Positions 25,952 to 34,921 of a stretch of 64,000 bases of DNA are shown piece by piece. The first letter of the stretch is position 1, and every line of letters begins with the position of its first letter. The DNA comes from Novosphingobium capsulatum NBRC 12533 (GTDB taxonomy: Bacteria; Pseudomonadota; Alphaproteobacteria; Sphingomonadales; Sphingomonadaceae). The notes beneath the pieces were generated by a model that saw only the letters and a program-made list of their open reading frames with translations, did no database searches and was not told the origin of the DNA. The position numbers and the translations under genes were made by a program. The DNA lies in contig NZ_BCYV01000007.1 of NCBI RefSeq assembly GCF_001598375.1, positions 310,001 through 374,000 of the forward strand. Reading direction: 5' to 3'.

Positions 25952-26275
25952 ATGGCCGGGCAGACCTTTACCCCCACGCTCAAGATGGCGGCCAATGCCA
26001 GGCGCGGATTGCGCCTGCGCGAAAAGTTTGGCCGCGGCGGCACGGATGTGGGCGTGCGCCGCGCGCACCAGCTGGCCGAGCGCCGCGATGTGAGCGAGGC
26101 TGACGTGAAAGCCATGGCCAGCTATTTCGCCCGCCACAAGGTGGACAAGCAGGGCGCGGCGCACCAGTGGAACAGCAACAGCGATCCCTCTGCCGGGTTT
26201 ATCGCCTGGCTGCTGTGGGGAGGAGACGCCGGGCGCACCTGGGCGGAGGCCAAGCGCGCCAAGCTGGCGGATTAG
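25952..26275 (+). CDS. Small conserved protein with GGDAG-WA motif
   Basis: 107 residues, cytoplasmic and basic. The sequence MAANARRGLRLREKFGRGGTDVGVRRAHQLAERRDVSEADVKAMASYF leads to SAGFIAWLLWGGDAGRTWAEAKRAK. Similar segments are recalled from small bacterial proteins and from parts of phage head-region proteins, but no function is established. It follows the DUF2945 gene with a GGAATAG ribosome region and forms a two-gene operon with it. The last four bases overlap the end of the convergent gene at 26272. No other phage gene is nearby, so a prophage origin is not supported. Confidence 0.75.
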   Translation: MAGQTFTPTLKMAANARRGLRLREKFGRGGTDVGVRRAHQLAERRDVSEADVKAMASYFARHKVDKQGAAHQWNSNSDPSAGFIAWLLWGGDAGRTWAEAKRAKLAD

Positions 26276-26685
26276 GAATTGCTGCGCAGATAGCTGCTCG
26301 CCGCCTGGGCATCCTGCACGTCATAGGCGAACCACGTGCTCTGCGCGTGGTCAAACACCTGCACCACGCCATCGCCCACGCGCGCCTCGAAATGAGCGCC
26401 GCTGGCCCGATCGAAACCGCGCACCTGTTCGCCGTCGATGGTGAACGACACGAAGGCCTTGCTGCCCTCGTCGTGGATTTCGGGCAGCGTGCCAGCAAAA
26501 GCCACATTGCGTTCGCCGTCAAAGCCCTGGACCTGGTCGCCGCGCCGTTCTGCCGCCACGCGCAGATCGCGGCCGGCGGCATGGTCAAACAGCCCGGCCA
26601 CCGTCTTGCCGGTGGTGGAGGCAAAGGCGACGGCGGCGATCATGGCGCGGGTATCGGGGTTCATGCCCGCCGATGTCGCATGCAT
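26272..26685 (-). CDS. Small beta-repeat protein of unknown function
   Basis: Up to 137 residues; an internal ATG at 26664 would give 130 and is equally plausible. It consists of short repeats centred on GFD or FDH: LFDHAAGRDLRV, GFDGERNVAFAG, GFDRASGAHFEA and VFDHAQSTWFAY, each followed by a charged turn. This suggests a small all-beta repeat fold. Codon use is like the neighbours, with strong third-position GC, which supports a real gene. No signal peptide is obvious. It lies six bases past the iolE stop on the same strand and could be the last gene of the iol operon. No function is assigned. Confidence 0.65.
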   Translation of the reverse strand: MHATSAGMNPDTRAMIAAVAFASTTGKTVAGLFDHAAGRDLRVAAERRGDQVQGFDGERNVAFAGTLPEIHDEGSKAFVSFTIDGEQVRGFDRASGAHFEARVGDGVVQVFDHAQSTWFAYDVQDAQAASSYLRSNS

Positions 26686-26691
26686 GGCGGC

Positions 26692-27609
26692 CTACTTCAA
26701 CCCCTGCGCCCCCACCCCCGCCGCTGCCCCCGCCGACAGCCACAACGTGCGCAGATGGGCCAGACCAGCGCGGGCATAGGCGGCCGGGGGCGCCAGCGCG
26801 GGGTCTTGTTCCGCCTCGATCACCATCCACCCGGCATAGTCGATCGCGGCGAGCGCCGCGCAAACCGCGGCAAAATCCACCGCACCATCGCCCGGCACGG
26901 TAAACATGCCGGCGATCACGCCATCGAGGAACGAGGCGCCCTGGCCGATCGTCTCGGCCGCCACCGCCGGGCGCACGTCCTTGGCGTGAACATGCACCAC
27001 GCGGGCGGGATGATCGCGGATCAAGGCGAGCACATCGATACCGCCCAGCCGCGCATGGCCGGTATCGATCACCAGGCCCACGCTCTCGTCCGTGGCATCG
27101 ATCAGCCGTGCCAGATCCTGGGCATCCTCCACCACGGTGCCGAGGTGATAGTGATAGGCCAGGCGCAGGCCGCGATCGGCGAGCCGCGCTGCCACGTCGT
27201 TCAGCATGGCGCCAAACGCCGGCCATTCGCCAGGCGCCAGGCGCGGCCGCTGGCGCAGCGGCGTATGGCGCTGGCCGTGCACCGCGCCGCTGGTTTCCGC
27301 CAGGATGAACACGTCGCAGCCACACGCCGCCAGCAGCGTGCCTTGCGCCTCGATCGCCGCGCTTTCCCCCGCCAGGCCATGGGCAAGCAGGCCGCTGCCG
27401 TGCCACGCCCCGGCCAGCGCCAGCCCGGCCTGGTCCAGCCTGGCGGCCAGCCCCGCCGGTTCGGCCGGAAAAATCCCGCCCCGCTCGATCCCGGCAAAGC
27501 CGATTGCCGCCGCATCGCTCAGGATCGTATCGAGCGTGGTGCCCGCACCCAGGCTGGGCAGGTCATCATTGACCCAGCCAATCGGGCTGACGCCCCAGCG
27601 CACGGTCAT
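26692..27609 (-). CDS. iolE: Myo-inosose-2 dehydratase
   Basis: 305 residues of a sugar-phosphate-isomerase-type TIM barrel. It opens with VRWGVSPIGWVNDDLPSLGAGTTLDTILSD, typical of IolE, and shows HYHLGTVVED, GLVIDTGHARLGG and VHVHAKDV, which supply metal-binding residues. The enzyme removes water from scyllo-inosose (2-keto-myo-inositol) to give the trihydroxy-cyclohexanedione used by IolD. It is cytoplasmic. Its start overlaps the iolD stop (ATGA), so translation is coupled. Confidence 0.93.
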   Translation of the reverse strand: MTVRWGVSPIGWVNDDLPSLGAGTTLDTILSDAAAIGFAGIERGGIFPAEPAGLAARLDQAGLALAGAWHGSGLLAHGLAGESAAIEAQGTLLAACGCDVFILAETSGAVHGQRHTPLRQRPRLAPGEWPAFGAMLNDVAARLADRGLRLAYHYHLGTVVEDAQDLARLIDATDESVGLVIDTGHARLGGIDVLALIRDHPARVVHVHAKDVRPAVAAETIGQGASFLDGVIAGMFTVPGDGAVDFAAVCAALAAIDYAGWMVIEAEQDPALAPPAAYARAGLAHLRTLWLSAGAAAGVGAQGLK

Positions 27610-29429
27610 GGCCGCTGCTCCAGCGCTGCGTCATAGTCCGCGCGGGCGGCCTTCACCGCCTCACGCGTGGAAATTTCCGGCACAGCCACGTCCCACCAGG
27701 CGCCGCCCAGATCGCGCCCGCCATCGGGATCGGTCTCGATCACCAGCACGGTCGGCCGATCGGCGGTGCGCGGGGCCGCCAGTGCCGCTTCCAGCGCGGC
27801 GCAATCGGCCACCTTGTGCGCCACCGCGCCCAGCGCGCGGGCATGGGCAACGAAATCGATCGCCGGCTGCCCGGCCTCGCGCAGTGTGGCGAACGAGGCA
27901 TTGCCGGTGCGCCCCTGCAGGCGGTGGATGCAGCCAAAGCCCCGGTTGTCGAGCAGCACCACGGTAAACGCCACGCCCAGCGCCGCTGCGCTCGCCAGTT
28001 CGGAATTGAGCATCAAATAGCTGCCATCGCCGACCATCACCACCACATCGGCGGTGCGATCGGCCAGCGCGATGCCCAGCCCGCCGGCCAGCTCGAAACC
28101 CATGCAGGAAAAGCCATATTCCACGTGATAGCGCCCCGGCGCCGGGCACGGCCAGAAGCGGTGCAGATCGCCGGGCAAGGCGCCGGCCGCCGCCACGATC
28201 GTGGCATCGGGCCGGGCGCGCTGCACCGCGCCGATCACCGCCACGTCATCGGGCAGCGTGCCCGCCGGCACCGGCCAATCGCGCGCGTCCTTGGCCGCCT
28301 GATGCCATTGCGCCGCCCAGGCTGCGGTCTGCTGCGCCCAGGCGGCCGGCACGGTCCACCCCTCCAGCGCGTGGGCCAGCGCATCCACCACCACGCCGGC
28401 ATCGCCCAGCACCGGCTGCGCGCCATGCTTGGCACAATCGTGCAGCGCCACGTTGACCTGGAACAGTTGCGCATCGGCTGCGAACAGGCGGCGCGATCCC
28501 GTGGTGAAATCCTGCAACCGCGTGCCCAGCGCCACGATCACATCGGCCGCGCGCGCCGCCGCGTTGGCTGCGTCGGTGCCGGTCACCCCGATCGCGCCCA
28601 GCGCGCCGGGCGCGGCATCGCGCAGCGCGCCCTTGCCCGCCTGGGTTTCGGCCACGGGCAGCCCGGCCTGCGCGGCCAGCGCCGCCAGCGCCGGTGCCGC
28701 CCCGGCATAGTGCACCCCGCCCCCGGCGATCACCAGCGGCCGCCGCGCCCCGCGCAGCGCCGCCACCAAAGCAGCCAGTTCGCGCGCATCGGGCGCTGGT
28801 CGGCGGATAAGCCACAGGCGCGGCGCCAGGAAATCGGCCGGCCAGTCGATCGCCTCGGCCTGCACATCCTGGCACAGCGCCAGCGTCACCGGGCCACACG
28901 CGGCCGGATCGGTCAGTACCGCCATGGCGCGGGGCAACGCGTCGATCAGCTGCTCGGGCCGGGTGATCCGATCGAACAGGCGCGAGACCGGGCGCAGGCA
29001 ATCGTTGGCCGAGACCGTGGCATCGGCAAAATGCTCGACCTGTTGCAACACCGGATCGGGCCGGCGCGAGGCATAGACATCACCCGGCAAGAGCAGCACG
29101 GGCAGGCGGTTGACATGGGCCAGCGCCGCCGCCGTCACCAGATTGGTTGCCCCCGGCCCGATCGAGGTGGTGCACACCATTGCCCGCCGCCGGGCATGGG
29201 CACGGGCAAAGCCGATCGCCGCATGGGCCATGCCCTGCTCGCTATGCGCGCGATAGGTGGGCAGGCGCGCCGGGTCTGCCTGCGCCAATGCCTCGCCCAG
29301 CGCCGCCACGTTGCCATGGCCGAAAATCGCCCAGACGCCGCCGAAAAACGGCACGCGCCCGCCATCTGCGCCCACCACGTCCTGCCCGGCGAGCCATTGC
29401 ACCAGAGCCTGGCCGGCGGTCAGGCGCAA
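27606..29429 (-). CDS. iolD: 3D-(3,5/4)-trihydroxycyclohexane-1,2-dione hydrolase
   Basis: 607 residues of a thiamine-diphosphate enzyme. The start is a TTG that overlaps the end of iolC by ten bases; the protein begins RLTAGQALVQWLAGQ as in other IolD proteins, so the rare start is likely real. Landmarks are the active-site glutamate region (TYRAHSEQGMAHAAIGFARA), the middle domain (PLVIAGGGVHYAGA) and the ThDP-binding GDGSYLMLNSELASA. It hydrolytically opens the ring to give 5-deoxy-glucuronate. It sits between iolC and iolE in one operon. Confidence 0.93.
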   Translation of the reverse strand: MRLTAGQALVQWLAGQDVVGADGGRVPFFGGVWAIFGHGNVAALGEALAQADPARLPTYRAHSEQGMAHAAIGFARAHARRRAMVCTTSIGPGATNLVTAAALAHVNRLPVLLLPGDVYASRRPDPVLQQVEHFADATVSANDCLRPVSRLFDRITRPEQLIDALPRAMAVLTDPAACGPVTLALCQDVQAEAIDWPADFLAPRLWLIRRPAPDARELAALVAALRGARRPLVIAGGGVHYAGAAPALAALAAQAGLPVAETQAGKGALRDAAPGALGAIGVTGTDAANAAARAADVIVALGTRLQDFTTGSRRLFAADAQLFQVNVALHDCAKHGAQPVLGDAGVVVDALAHALEGWTVPAAWAQQTAAWAAQWHQAAKDARDWPVPAGTLPDDVAVIGAVQRARPDATIVAAAGALPGDLHRFWPCPAPGRYHVEYGFSCMGFELAGGLGIALADRTADVVVMVGDGSYLMLNSELASAAALGVAFTVVLLDNRGFGCIHRLQGRTGNASFATLREAGQPAIDFVAHARALGAVAHKVADCAALEAALAAPRTADRPTVLVIETDPDGGRDLGGAWWDVAVPEISTREAVKAARADYDAALEQRP

Positions 29430-31324
29430 GGGGCCAGCGCCTTGGCCCGCGCCCGGCGCCAGGTGGCGACCATGGCGGCAAAGTTCTCGGTCAAACGCAC
29501 CAGTGCGGTTTCATCATCGATCATGCCGGTAAACCATTCCTGCGCCACGTCTTGCCAGATCGCCCGCCCCACGGCAAAGCCCTTTACCACGCGGCGCGGC
29601 GCGGCCGCGGCAAAGCTGGCGGCCAGGTGCGCCTGGCTGCTTTCCGCGCCCAAGACCACCACGCCCCGGCACCACGGATCAGCCTGCGCAATCACCGCCT
29701 CGATCGCTGTCCAGGCGGCCGGGTCATCAGTCGCTTCCAGCTTCCACCAATCGGGATAGATGCCCAGGGCATAGACATGGGCCATGACCCGCGCCACCGT
29801 ATCGTGATGCACCGGGCCATAGGGCGCGGCGATGATTTCCAGCAGCAGTTCGTGACCGGTGCTGCGCGTGGCATCGAACAGGCGCGCCAGCTGGGCATCC
29901 TGCTCGGCGCGCAGATCGGCCGGATCATCAGGGTGATAGCGCAGGTTGCATTTCACCGCATGCGGGCGCGGCCAGGATCGCAGCGTGATCGCCACATCAG
30001 CCCCGCCCTCGAACCGCAAGGGGCGCGAGCCGGAAATCTCGATCGGCCGCCCGATCCAATAGGGCGCATCGGCGGCCTGGGCCAGCGCCCGCGCGCCAAA
30101 CCGGCCATCGAGCAGCAATCCGCAGGCACGATCGCCGGCTGCGGTGCGCTCCATCGCCATGCCGGCCAGATCCTTGAACGTCGCCACGCGCGCCGCATCG
30201 CCGCCACCGCTTGCGATCAGGGTTTCGAACAAGCCGCGATGGTCGATCGCCAGGATGGTCAGCGCCTCGTCCGCCGGGGCGCGGGTGGTGGCCCAGTGCA
30301 CCTGTTCCAGGCTGGCCGGGCTGCGCGCGCCCTGGCCCGCCATGAATGCATCGAGTTCGGGCCAGGTCGGCATCGCCGGGGCACAGCCATGGCGCGCCAC
30401 CACGATCGCGCCACAGGCATTGCCCCAGGCCGCCGCCCGCGCCATCGGCTCCCCCCGCAGCCAGCCGCGCAGGAACCCGGCCATGAAGCCATCGCCCGCG
30501 CCCAGCACATTGGTCTCTGGCACCGCGAACGCCGGCGCCACCAGGCCCTCGTCCAGCTCGCCCGGAATCACCCCTTCGAACACGACACAGCCCTTTGCCC
30601 CGCGCTTGACCACCACCGGCGCGTCGGTCAGCGTGCGGATCGAGCGCAGCGCATCGAGTGTGTTGGTCGATCCGCCCAGGATGTGGATTTCCTCTTCGGT
30701 GCCCACCACCAGGTCGACCAGGTCGAGCACGCCTTGCAGGGTGGCAGTCACGCTGTGGCTGGGCACAAAGCGATCCTCGCCACAGTCGCGCGGCGCCAGA
30801 TCCCACAGCACCGGGCGATAATCCACGTCGAGCACCACGCGCCCACCCTGGGCGCGCATCAGGTGCGCGGCGCGGCGGCTTGCCGCGGCAGTCTGCGGCG
30901 TGGAAAAATGCGTGCCGGACAGCAGCACCGCTCCGGCCTGGGCGATCAGCGCGGCGTCAATGTCAGCCTCGCACAGCGCCATGTCGGCGCAATCCTGGCG
31001 ATAGAAGATCAGCGGATAGGTGCCGTTTTCGCGAATGCCCAGCAGGACCAGCGCCGTCAGCCGCGCCGGATCGCTGCGCACGCCGCGCGTGTCCACCCCT
31101 TCGCGCACCAGTTCCTCGCGGATGAAGCGGCCCATGTGATCGCCGCCTACGCGGGTGATCAGCCCGGCGCGCAGACCCAGCCGCGCCATGCCGATCGCGG
31201 TGTTGGTCGGGCTGCCCCCCACATACTTGGCAAAGCTGGCCATGTCTTCCAGCCGGCCGCCCACCTGCTCGCCATAGAGATCAACCCCGGCGCGGCCGAT
31301 CGCAATGACATCGAGTGGCTTCAT
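29420..31324 (-). CDS. iolC: 5-dehydro-2-deoxygluconokinase fused to DUF2090 aldolase-like domain
   Basis: 634 residues. The first part, about 325 residues, is a PfkB kinase with YVGGSPTNTAIGMARLG and the ATP/active-site motif NVLGAGDGFMAGFLRG. The C-terminal 300 residues form a DUF2090 domain (TILAIDHRGLFETLI, AVKCNLRYHPDD, PDWWKLEAT, VVVLGAESS), which resembles a class-I aldolase barrel. IolC phosphorylates 5-dehydro-2-deoxygluconate; the fused domain may cleave the product, the IolJ step, but this is inference. It is first in the iolCDE operon and divergent from iolG. Confidence 0.92.
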   Translation of the reverse strand: MKPLDVIAIGRAGVDLYGEQVGGRLEDMASFAKYVGGSPTNTAIGMARLGLRAGLITRVGGDHMGRFIREELVREGVDTRGVRSDPARLTALVLLGIRENGTYPLIFYRQDCADMALCEADIDAALIAQAGAVLLSGTHFSTPQTAAASRRAAHLMRAQGGRVVLDVDYRPVLWDLAPRDCGEDRFVPSHSVTATLQGVLDLVDLVVGTEEEIHILGGSTNTLDALRSIRTLTDAPVVVKRGAKGCVVFEGVIPGELDEGLVAPAFAVPETNVLGAGDGFMAGFLRGWLRGEPMARAAAWGNACGAIVVARHGCAPAMPTWPELDAFMAGQGARSPASLEQVHWATTRAPADEALTILAIDHRGLFETLIASGGGDAARVATFKDLAGMAMERTAAGDRACGLLLDGRFGARALAQAADAPYWIGRPIEISGSRPLRFEGGADVAITLRSWPRPHAVKCNLRYHPDDPADLRAEQDAQLARLFDATRSTGHELLLEIIAAPYGPVHHDTVARVMAHVYALGIYPDWWKLEATDDPAAWTAIEAVIAQADPWCRGVVVLGAESSQAHLAASFAAAAPRRVVKGFAVGRAIWQDVAQEWFTGMIDDETALVRLTENFAAMVATWRRARAKALAPCA

Positions 31325-31481
31325 GGACGGCGCCGTTTCCCTGGCTGGTAAAGGTTGCCCCCGCTATGCCGCCAAGCGCGCGCTCTGGCCAGTGCCGCTC
31401 TTGTGCCGGCGCGCCAGTTTCGGCACAGACGCGCCTGAACACGCCGAAGGAACCGCCACGCCAAAGGAACCGCCAGGCCTG

Positions 31482-32465
31482 ATGCACACAATCGCTCTGC
31501 TGGGCGCCGGGCGCATCGGCGCCGTCCATGCCGCGCATATCGCCCGCCATCCCGGCCTGCGCCTGGCCGTGGTCGCCGATATCGATCCCGCCGCCGCCCA
31601 GGCCCTGGCCGATCGCCACGGCGCGCTGGCGCTGTCACCCGAACAGGCGCTCGATCATCCGGGCCTTGCCGGCACGGTGATCGCCAGCCCCACCGCGCTG
31701 CATGCGCCGCAAACGCTCGATGCTGCCGCGCGCGGCTTGGCGGTCTTGTGCGAAAAGCCGCTCGCGCTCGATCCGGCCGTGGCGCAGGCGGCGCTGGCGC
31801 GGCTCGACGCGCTGGGCGCGCGGGTACTGATGGGCTTCAACCGCCGCCACGATCCCGATTTTGCCGCGCTACAGGCCGCGCTGGCCCAGGGCGCGATCGG
31901 CGGCATCGAAACGCTGCACATCATCAGCCACGATCCCGCCCCGCCGCCACCGGCCTATGTCGCCACCTCGGGCGGGATCTTCCACGACATGGTGATCCAC
32001 GATTTCGACATGGCGCGCTGGCTCCTGGGCGAAGAACCGGTGGAGGTGATGGCCGCCACGGCCTGCCTGATCGATCCCGCGATCGGCGCTGTGGGAGACG
32101 CCGATACCGCCAAGACCATCCTGCGCACCGCCAGCGGGCGCATGGCGATGATCAGTTCCAGCCGCCGCAGCGGCTATGGCTATGACCAGCGGATCGAGGC
32201 ATTCGGCGCGCGCGGCGCGCTGCGCGTGGGCAACGTGCCGCACAGCCGGGTGGAACACTGGGGGCCGGCGGGCGCCGCCGCCGCGCCGTTCATGGATTTC
32301 TTCCTCGATCGCTATGCCGCCGCCTTTGCCGAGCAGATCGCCCACTTTGCCCAGGTGATCGACGGCGCCGCGCCGCTGGTCAGCGCGGCCGACGGGCTGC
32401 GCGCGCTGCTGCTGGCCCAGGGCGCACAGGCATCGGCGCGCAGCGGCGCGTTCGTCCGCGTCTGA
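31482..32465 (+). CDS. iolG: Inositol 2-dehydrogenase
   Basis: 327 residues of the Gfo/Idh/MocA family. The N-terminal Rossmann fold begins TIALLGAGRIGAVHAAHIAR; the conserved lysine is in CEKPLAL, and the catalytic region is GGIFHDMVIHDFDMARWLLGE with its histidine. The enzyme oxidises myo-inositol to 2-keto-myo-inositol with NAD. The start was set at the ATG at 31482, giving a standard N-terminus; a longer in-frame stretch upstream would overlap the iolC start. It is divergently transcribed from iolC, with 157 bases between them, so the pair likely shares control. Confidence 0.9.
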   Translation: MHTIALLGAGRIGAVHAAHIARHPGLRLAVVADIDPAAAQALADRHGALALSPEQALDHPGLAGTVIASPTALHAPQTLDAAARGLAVLCEKPLALDPAVAQAALARLDALGARVLMGFNRRHDPDFAALQAALAQGAIGGIETLHIISHDPAPPPPAYVATSGGIFHDMVIHDFDMARWLLGEEPVEVMAATACLIDPAIGAVGDADTAKTILRTASGRMAMISSSRRSGYGYDQRIEAFGARGALRVGNVPHSRVEHWGPAGAAAAPFMDFFLDRYAAAFAEQIAHFAQVIDGAAPLVSAADGLRALLLAQGAQASARSGAFVRV

Positions 32466-32477
32466 TCGACGGGGGCG

Positions 32478-34826
32478 TCAGCCCAGCACGTTGCGCGGCG
32501 GGCGTGTTTCGGGCGCATGGCCAAAGGCGGGGTTGGGCCGGGTATCCATCTCGAACACCAGGTGCCCGCCGCGCGCCAGTTCGGCGTGGCTGATCCAGCT
32601 GCGGTTCCACACCTGGCCGTTCCAGCGCACCTGCCGCACATAGACCGCCGCCGCGCTGTTGCCCGGCGCCTCGATCACCAGCCGCCCGCCGGGCACAGCC
32701 AGTTCCGCCCGGTTGAACAGCGGTGAGCCAAACACCCACACCCCGCTGACCGGATCGACCGGATAGATCCCCAGCGCGCTCAGCACGAACCACGCGCTCA
32801 TCTGCCCGCAATCCTCGTTGCCCGCCAGCCCATCGGGCGCGGCGCGATACATGCTGGTCAACAGGCTGCGCACCCGCGCCTGGGTTTTCCACGGAGAGCC
32901 TGACCAGGCATAGAGATAGGCCACGTGGTGCGATGGCTCGTTGCCATGGGCATATTGCCCGACCAGACCAGAGACATCGGGCGGCGCATCGGCCGGCAGC
33001 GTGCTGTCGGCGGCAAACAGCGCATCCAGCTTGGCCTCGAACGCGGCGTCCCCGCCCATCAGGTCGATCAGGCCCTGCGGATCGTGCTGCGCCATGAACG
33101 TGGCCTGCCAGGCATTGCATTCGGTAAAATCGCGCCAGTGGTTGGTATCGTGGCCCAGCGCGCGCGGATCGAACGGCGTGGCCCAAGCACCATTGGCCAG
33201 GCGCGGACGGACAAAGCCGGTGTCCTTGTCAAACAGATTGCGCCAGTTGCGCGACCGCGCGCGCAGCGCTGTGGCATCCTCATGCGCGCCCGCCGCCGTG
33301 GCGATCGCGGCCATGGCCCAATCGTCATAGGCATATTCCAGCGTCTTGCTGGCCGCCTCGCGCACGGTATCTGCCGGGATATAGCCCAGCCGGCGATAGG
33401 GTTCCAGGCCGCTGTCCTCCCGCTCGAACGCCAGGTGGCGCAGCGCCGGCCACAGCGTGGCCAGGTCCAGCCCGCTGGCGCCCTTGTTGAGCGCATCGGC
33501 CATCACCGCCACCGAATGCCAGGCGATCATGCAATGCGTCTCGATCCCCTGCAGCGGCCACACCGGCGGGCCGAACGGGCTTTCCAGCGTCATCCGCGCC
33601 AGGTTGCGGGCAAAGGCGGCATTGCGCGGCGCATCGACCAGGCTGAGCAGCGGATGCAGCGCGCGATAGGTATCCCACAGCGAATAGGTGCTATAGTTCG
33701 CCTCGCCGGCCGGCAGCGTGCGCACCGCGCTGTCCATCGCGCGATAACGCCCGTCGACATCGCAAAACAGGTTGGGCGCTGCCGCCGCGTGGTAGAGCGC
33801 GGTGGCCATGATCTTGCGCTGATCAGGCGTGCCACCCGATACCTGCACCGCGCCCAGCCGGCCGGCCCAGGCCGCCCGCGCCGCGCCGCGCACGGCGGCA
33901 AAATCCCAGCCCGGCACTTCGGCATCGAGCGCGGCCAGCGCGCCTGCCACGTCCACGCCCGATAGCCCGACCTTGACCAGGACCGGCGCCTGCGCGGCAT
34001 CGGGCAGCATCACGGCGGCTTTCAGGTTTGCCCCGGCCACCTGCGTGGCGCCCTCTGGCAGCGGCGCGTCGTTGCTGAAAAAGCGCACTTGCGCCGCCGG
34101 GCGCGACAGGCGCAGCGCGAAATGGATCTGCCGCCCATCGGCCCACTGGTGCACGCGGCGGCTGCCGGTGATAAGGTCGGGCGCGGCCAGGTGCAGGCTC
34201 GCCTCGGTCACCTTGGTCGGGCCCGATGGATCATCGGCAATGCTCGCCTCGTCCGGCTCGTCCCGCGCGCCGTGGGCCAGGTCGATCAGCAGGTGCCCCG
34301 CCTGGGCAAAGTGGTAGCGGTGCAGCCCCACCCGCGCTGTCGCGGTCAATTCCACGCCGATGCCGCTCTCGCGCAAGTGCACCGCGTAATAGCCCGGCTC
34401 GACCGTCTCGTCGGCATGGTCAAAGCGCTGGCGATAGCTGCCCTGCGGCTTGGCCCGCGTGCCGGGAGACAGCACCACCGGCCCGGTGCGCGGCACCACC
34501 AGCACGTCCATCAGGTCACCCACGCCCGTGCCGCTCAGGTGGTTGTGGGAAAAACCCAGCAGCGTCGTATCGTCATGGTGATAGCCCGAACAGGCGTCCC
34601 ACCGCGCGTTGTCGGTATCCGGGCCCAGTTGGACCATGCCGAACGGCACCGTGGCCGCCGGCGTCACATGGCCATGGCCGCCCGTGCCGATCATCGGATC
34701 GACCAGCGCCAGCGCCGCATCGGGCGCGGCTTGCGAGAGCGCAGCGGCCTTTTGCGCGATCCCGCTGGCCAGCGTTCCGGCCAGGCCAGCCGATCCCTTG
34801 AGCATGTCGCGACGCGTGGGCTTCAT
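32478..34826 (-). CDS. GH92 family alpha-mannosidase
   Basis: 782 residues. A Tat-type signal (KPTRRDMLKGSAGLAGTLAS) indicates export. GH92 landmarks are VDPMIGTGGHGHVTPAATVP, LLGFSHNHLSGTGVGD, YSLWDTYRALHPLLSL, YAHGNEPSHHVAYLYAW with a catalytic glutamate, and GNEDCGQMSAWFVLSALGIY. The family removes terminal alpha-linked mannose in a calcium-dependent, inverting reaction. Two ATGs are adjacent; the inner one has the better distance to GGAG. It follows the receptor at 34922-37750 across a strong terminator hairpin, and its 3' end is 12 bases from that of iolG. Linkage specificity cannot be told from sequence. Confidence 0.93.
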   Translation of the reverse strand: MKPTRRDMLKGSAGLAGTLASGIAQKAAALSQAAPDAALALVDPMIGTGGHGHVTPAATVPFGMVQLGPDTDNARWDACSGYHHDDTTLLGFSHNHLSGTGVGDLMDVLVVPRTGPVVLSPGTRAKPQGSYRQRFDHADETVEPGYYAVHLRESGIGVELTATARVGLHRYHFAQAGHLLIDLAHGARDEPDEASIADDPSGPTKVTEASLHLAAPDLITGSRRVHQWADGRQIHFALRLSRPAAQVRFFSNDAPLPEGATQVAGANLKAAVMLPDAAQAPVLVKVGLSGVDVAGALAALDAEVPGWDFAAVRGAARAAWAGRLGAVQVSGGTPDQRKIMATALYHAAAAPNLFCDVDGRYRAMDSAVRTLPAGEANYSTYSLWDTYRALHPLLSLVDAPRNAAFARNLARMTLESPFGPPVWPLQGIETHCMIAWHSVAVMADALNKGASGLDLATLWPALRHLAFEREDSGLEPYRRLGYIPADTVREAASKTLEYAYDDWAMAAIATAAGAHEDATALRARSRNWRNLFDKDTGFVRPRLANGAWATPFDPRALGHDTNHWRDFTECNAWQATFMAQHDPQGLIDLMGGDAAFEAKLDALFAADSTLPADAPPDVSGLVGQYAHGNEPSHHVAYLYAWSGSPWKTQARVRSLLTSMYRAAPDGLAGNEDCGQMSAWFVLSALGIYPVDPVSGVWVFGSPLFNRAELAVPGGRLVIEAPGNSAAAVYVRQVRWNGQVWNRSWISHAELARGGHLVFEMDTRPNPAFGHAPETRPPRNVLG

Positions 34827-34848
34827 CATCTTCTCCTGCCGCCGGGGC

Positions 34849-34887
34849 AGAAAAGGGGCCGGGCAGCCCCCTTCTGCCCGGCCCCTT
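34849..34887 (-). terminator. Rho-independent terminator between receptor and GH92 genes
   Basis: A 14-bp perfect stem (34853-34866 with 34874-34887) and a 7-base loop are followed on the minus strand by TTTTC. It lies 34 bases past the receptor stop and 23 bases before the GH92 start. It should limit read-through, so the receptor may be made in excess of the enzyme. Confidence 0.8.
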
Positions 34888-34921
34888 CCCCGAAATACCG
34901 CCCGCAGGCGGGAAGGAATGA

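Noticed and set aside
25952..26275. Possible prophage fragment
   Set aside because: The protein recalls a segment of phage head-region proteins, but neighbours are ordinary chromosomal-type genes and no integrase, capsid or attachment site is seen.
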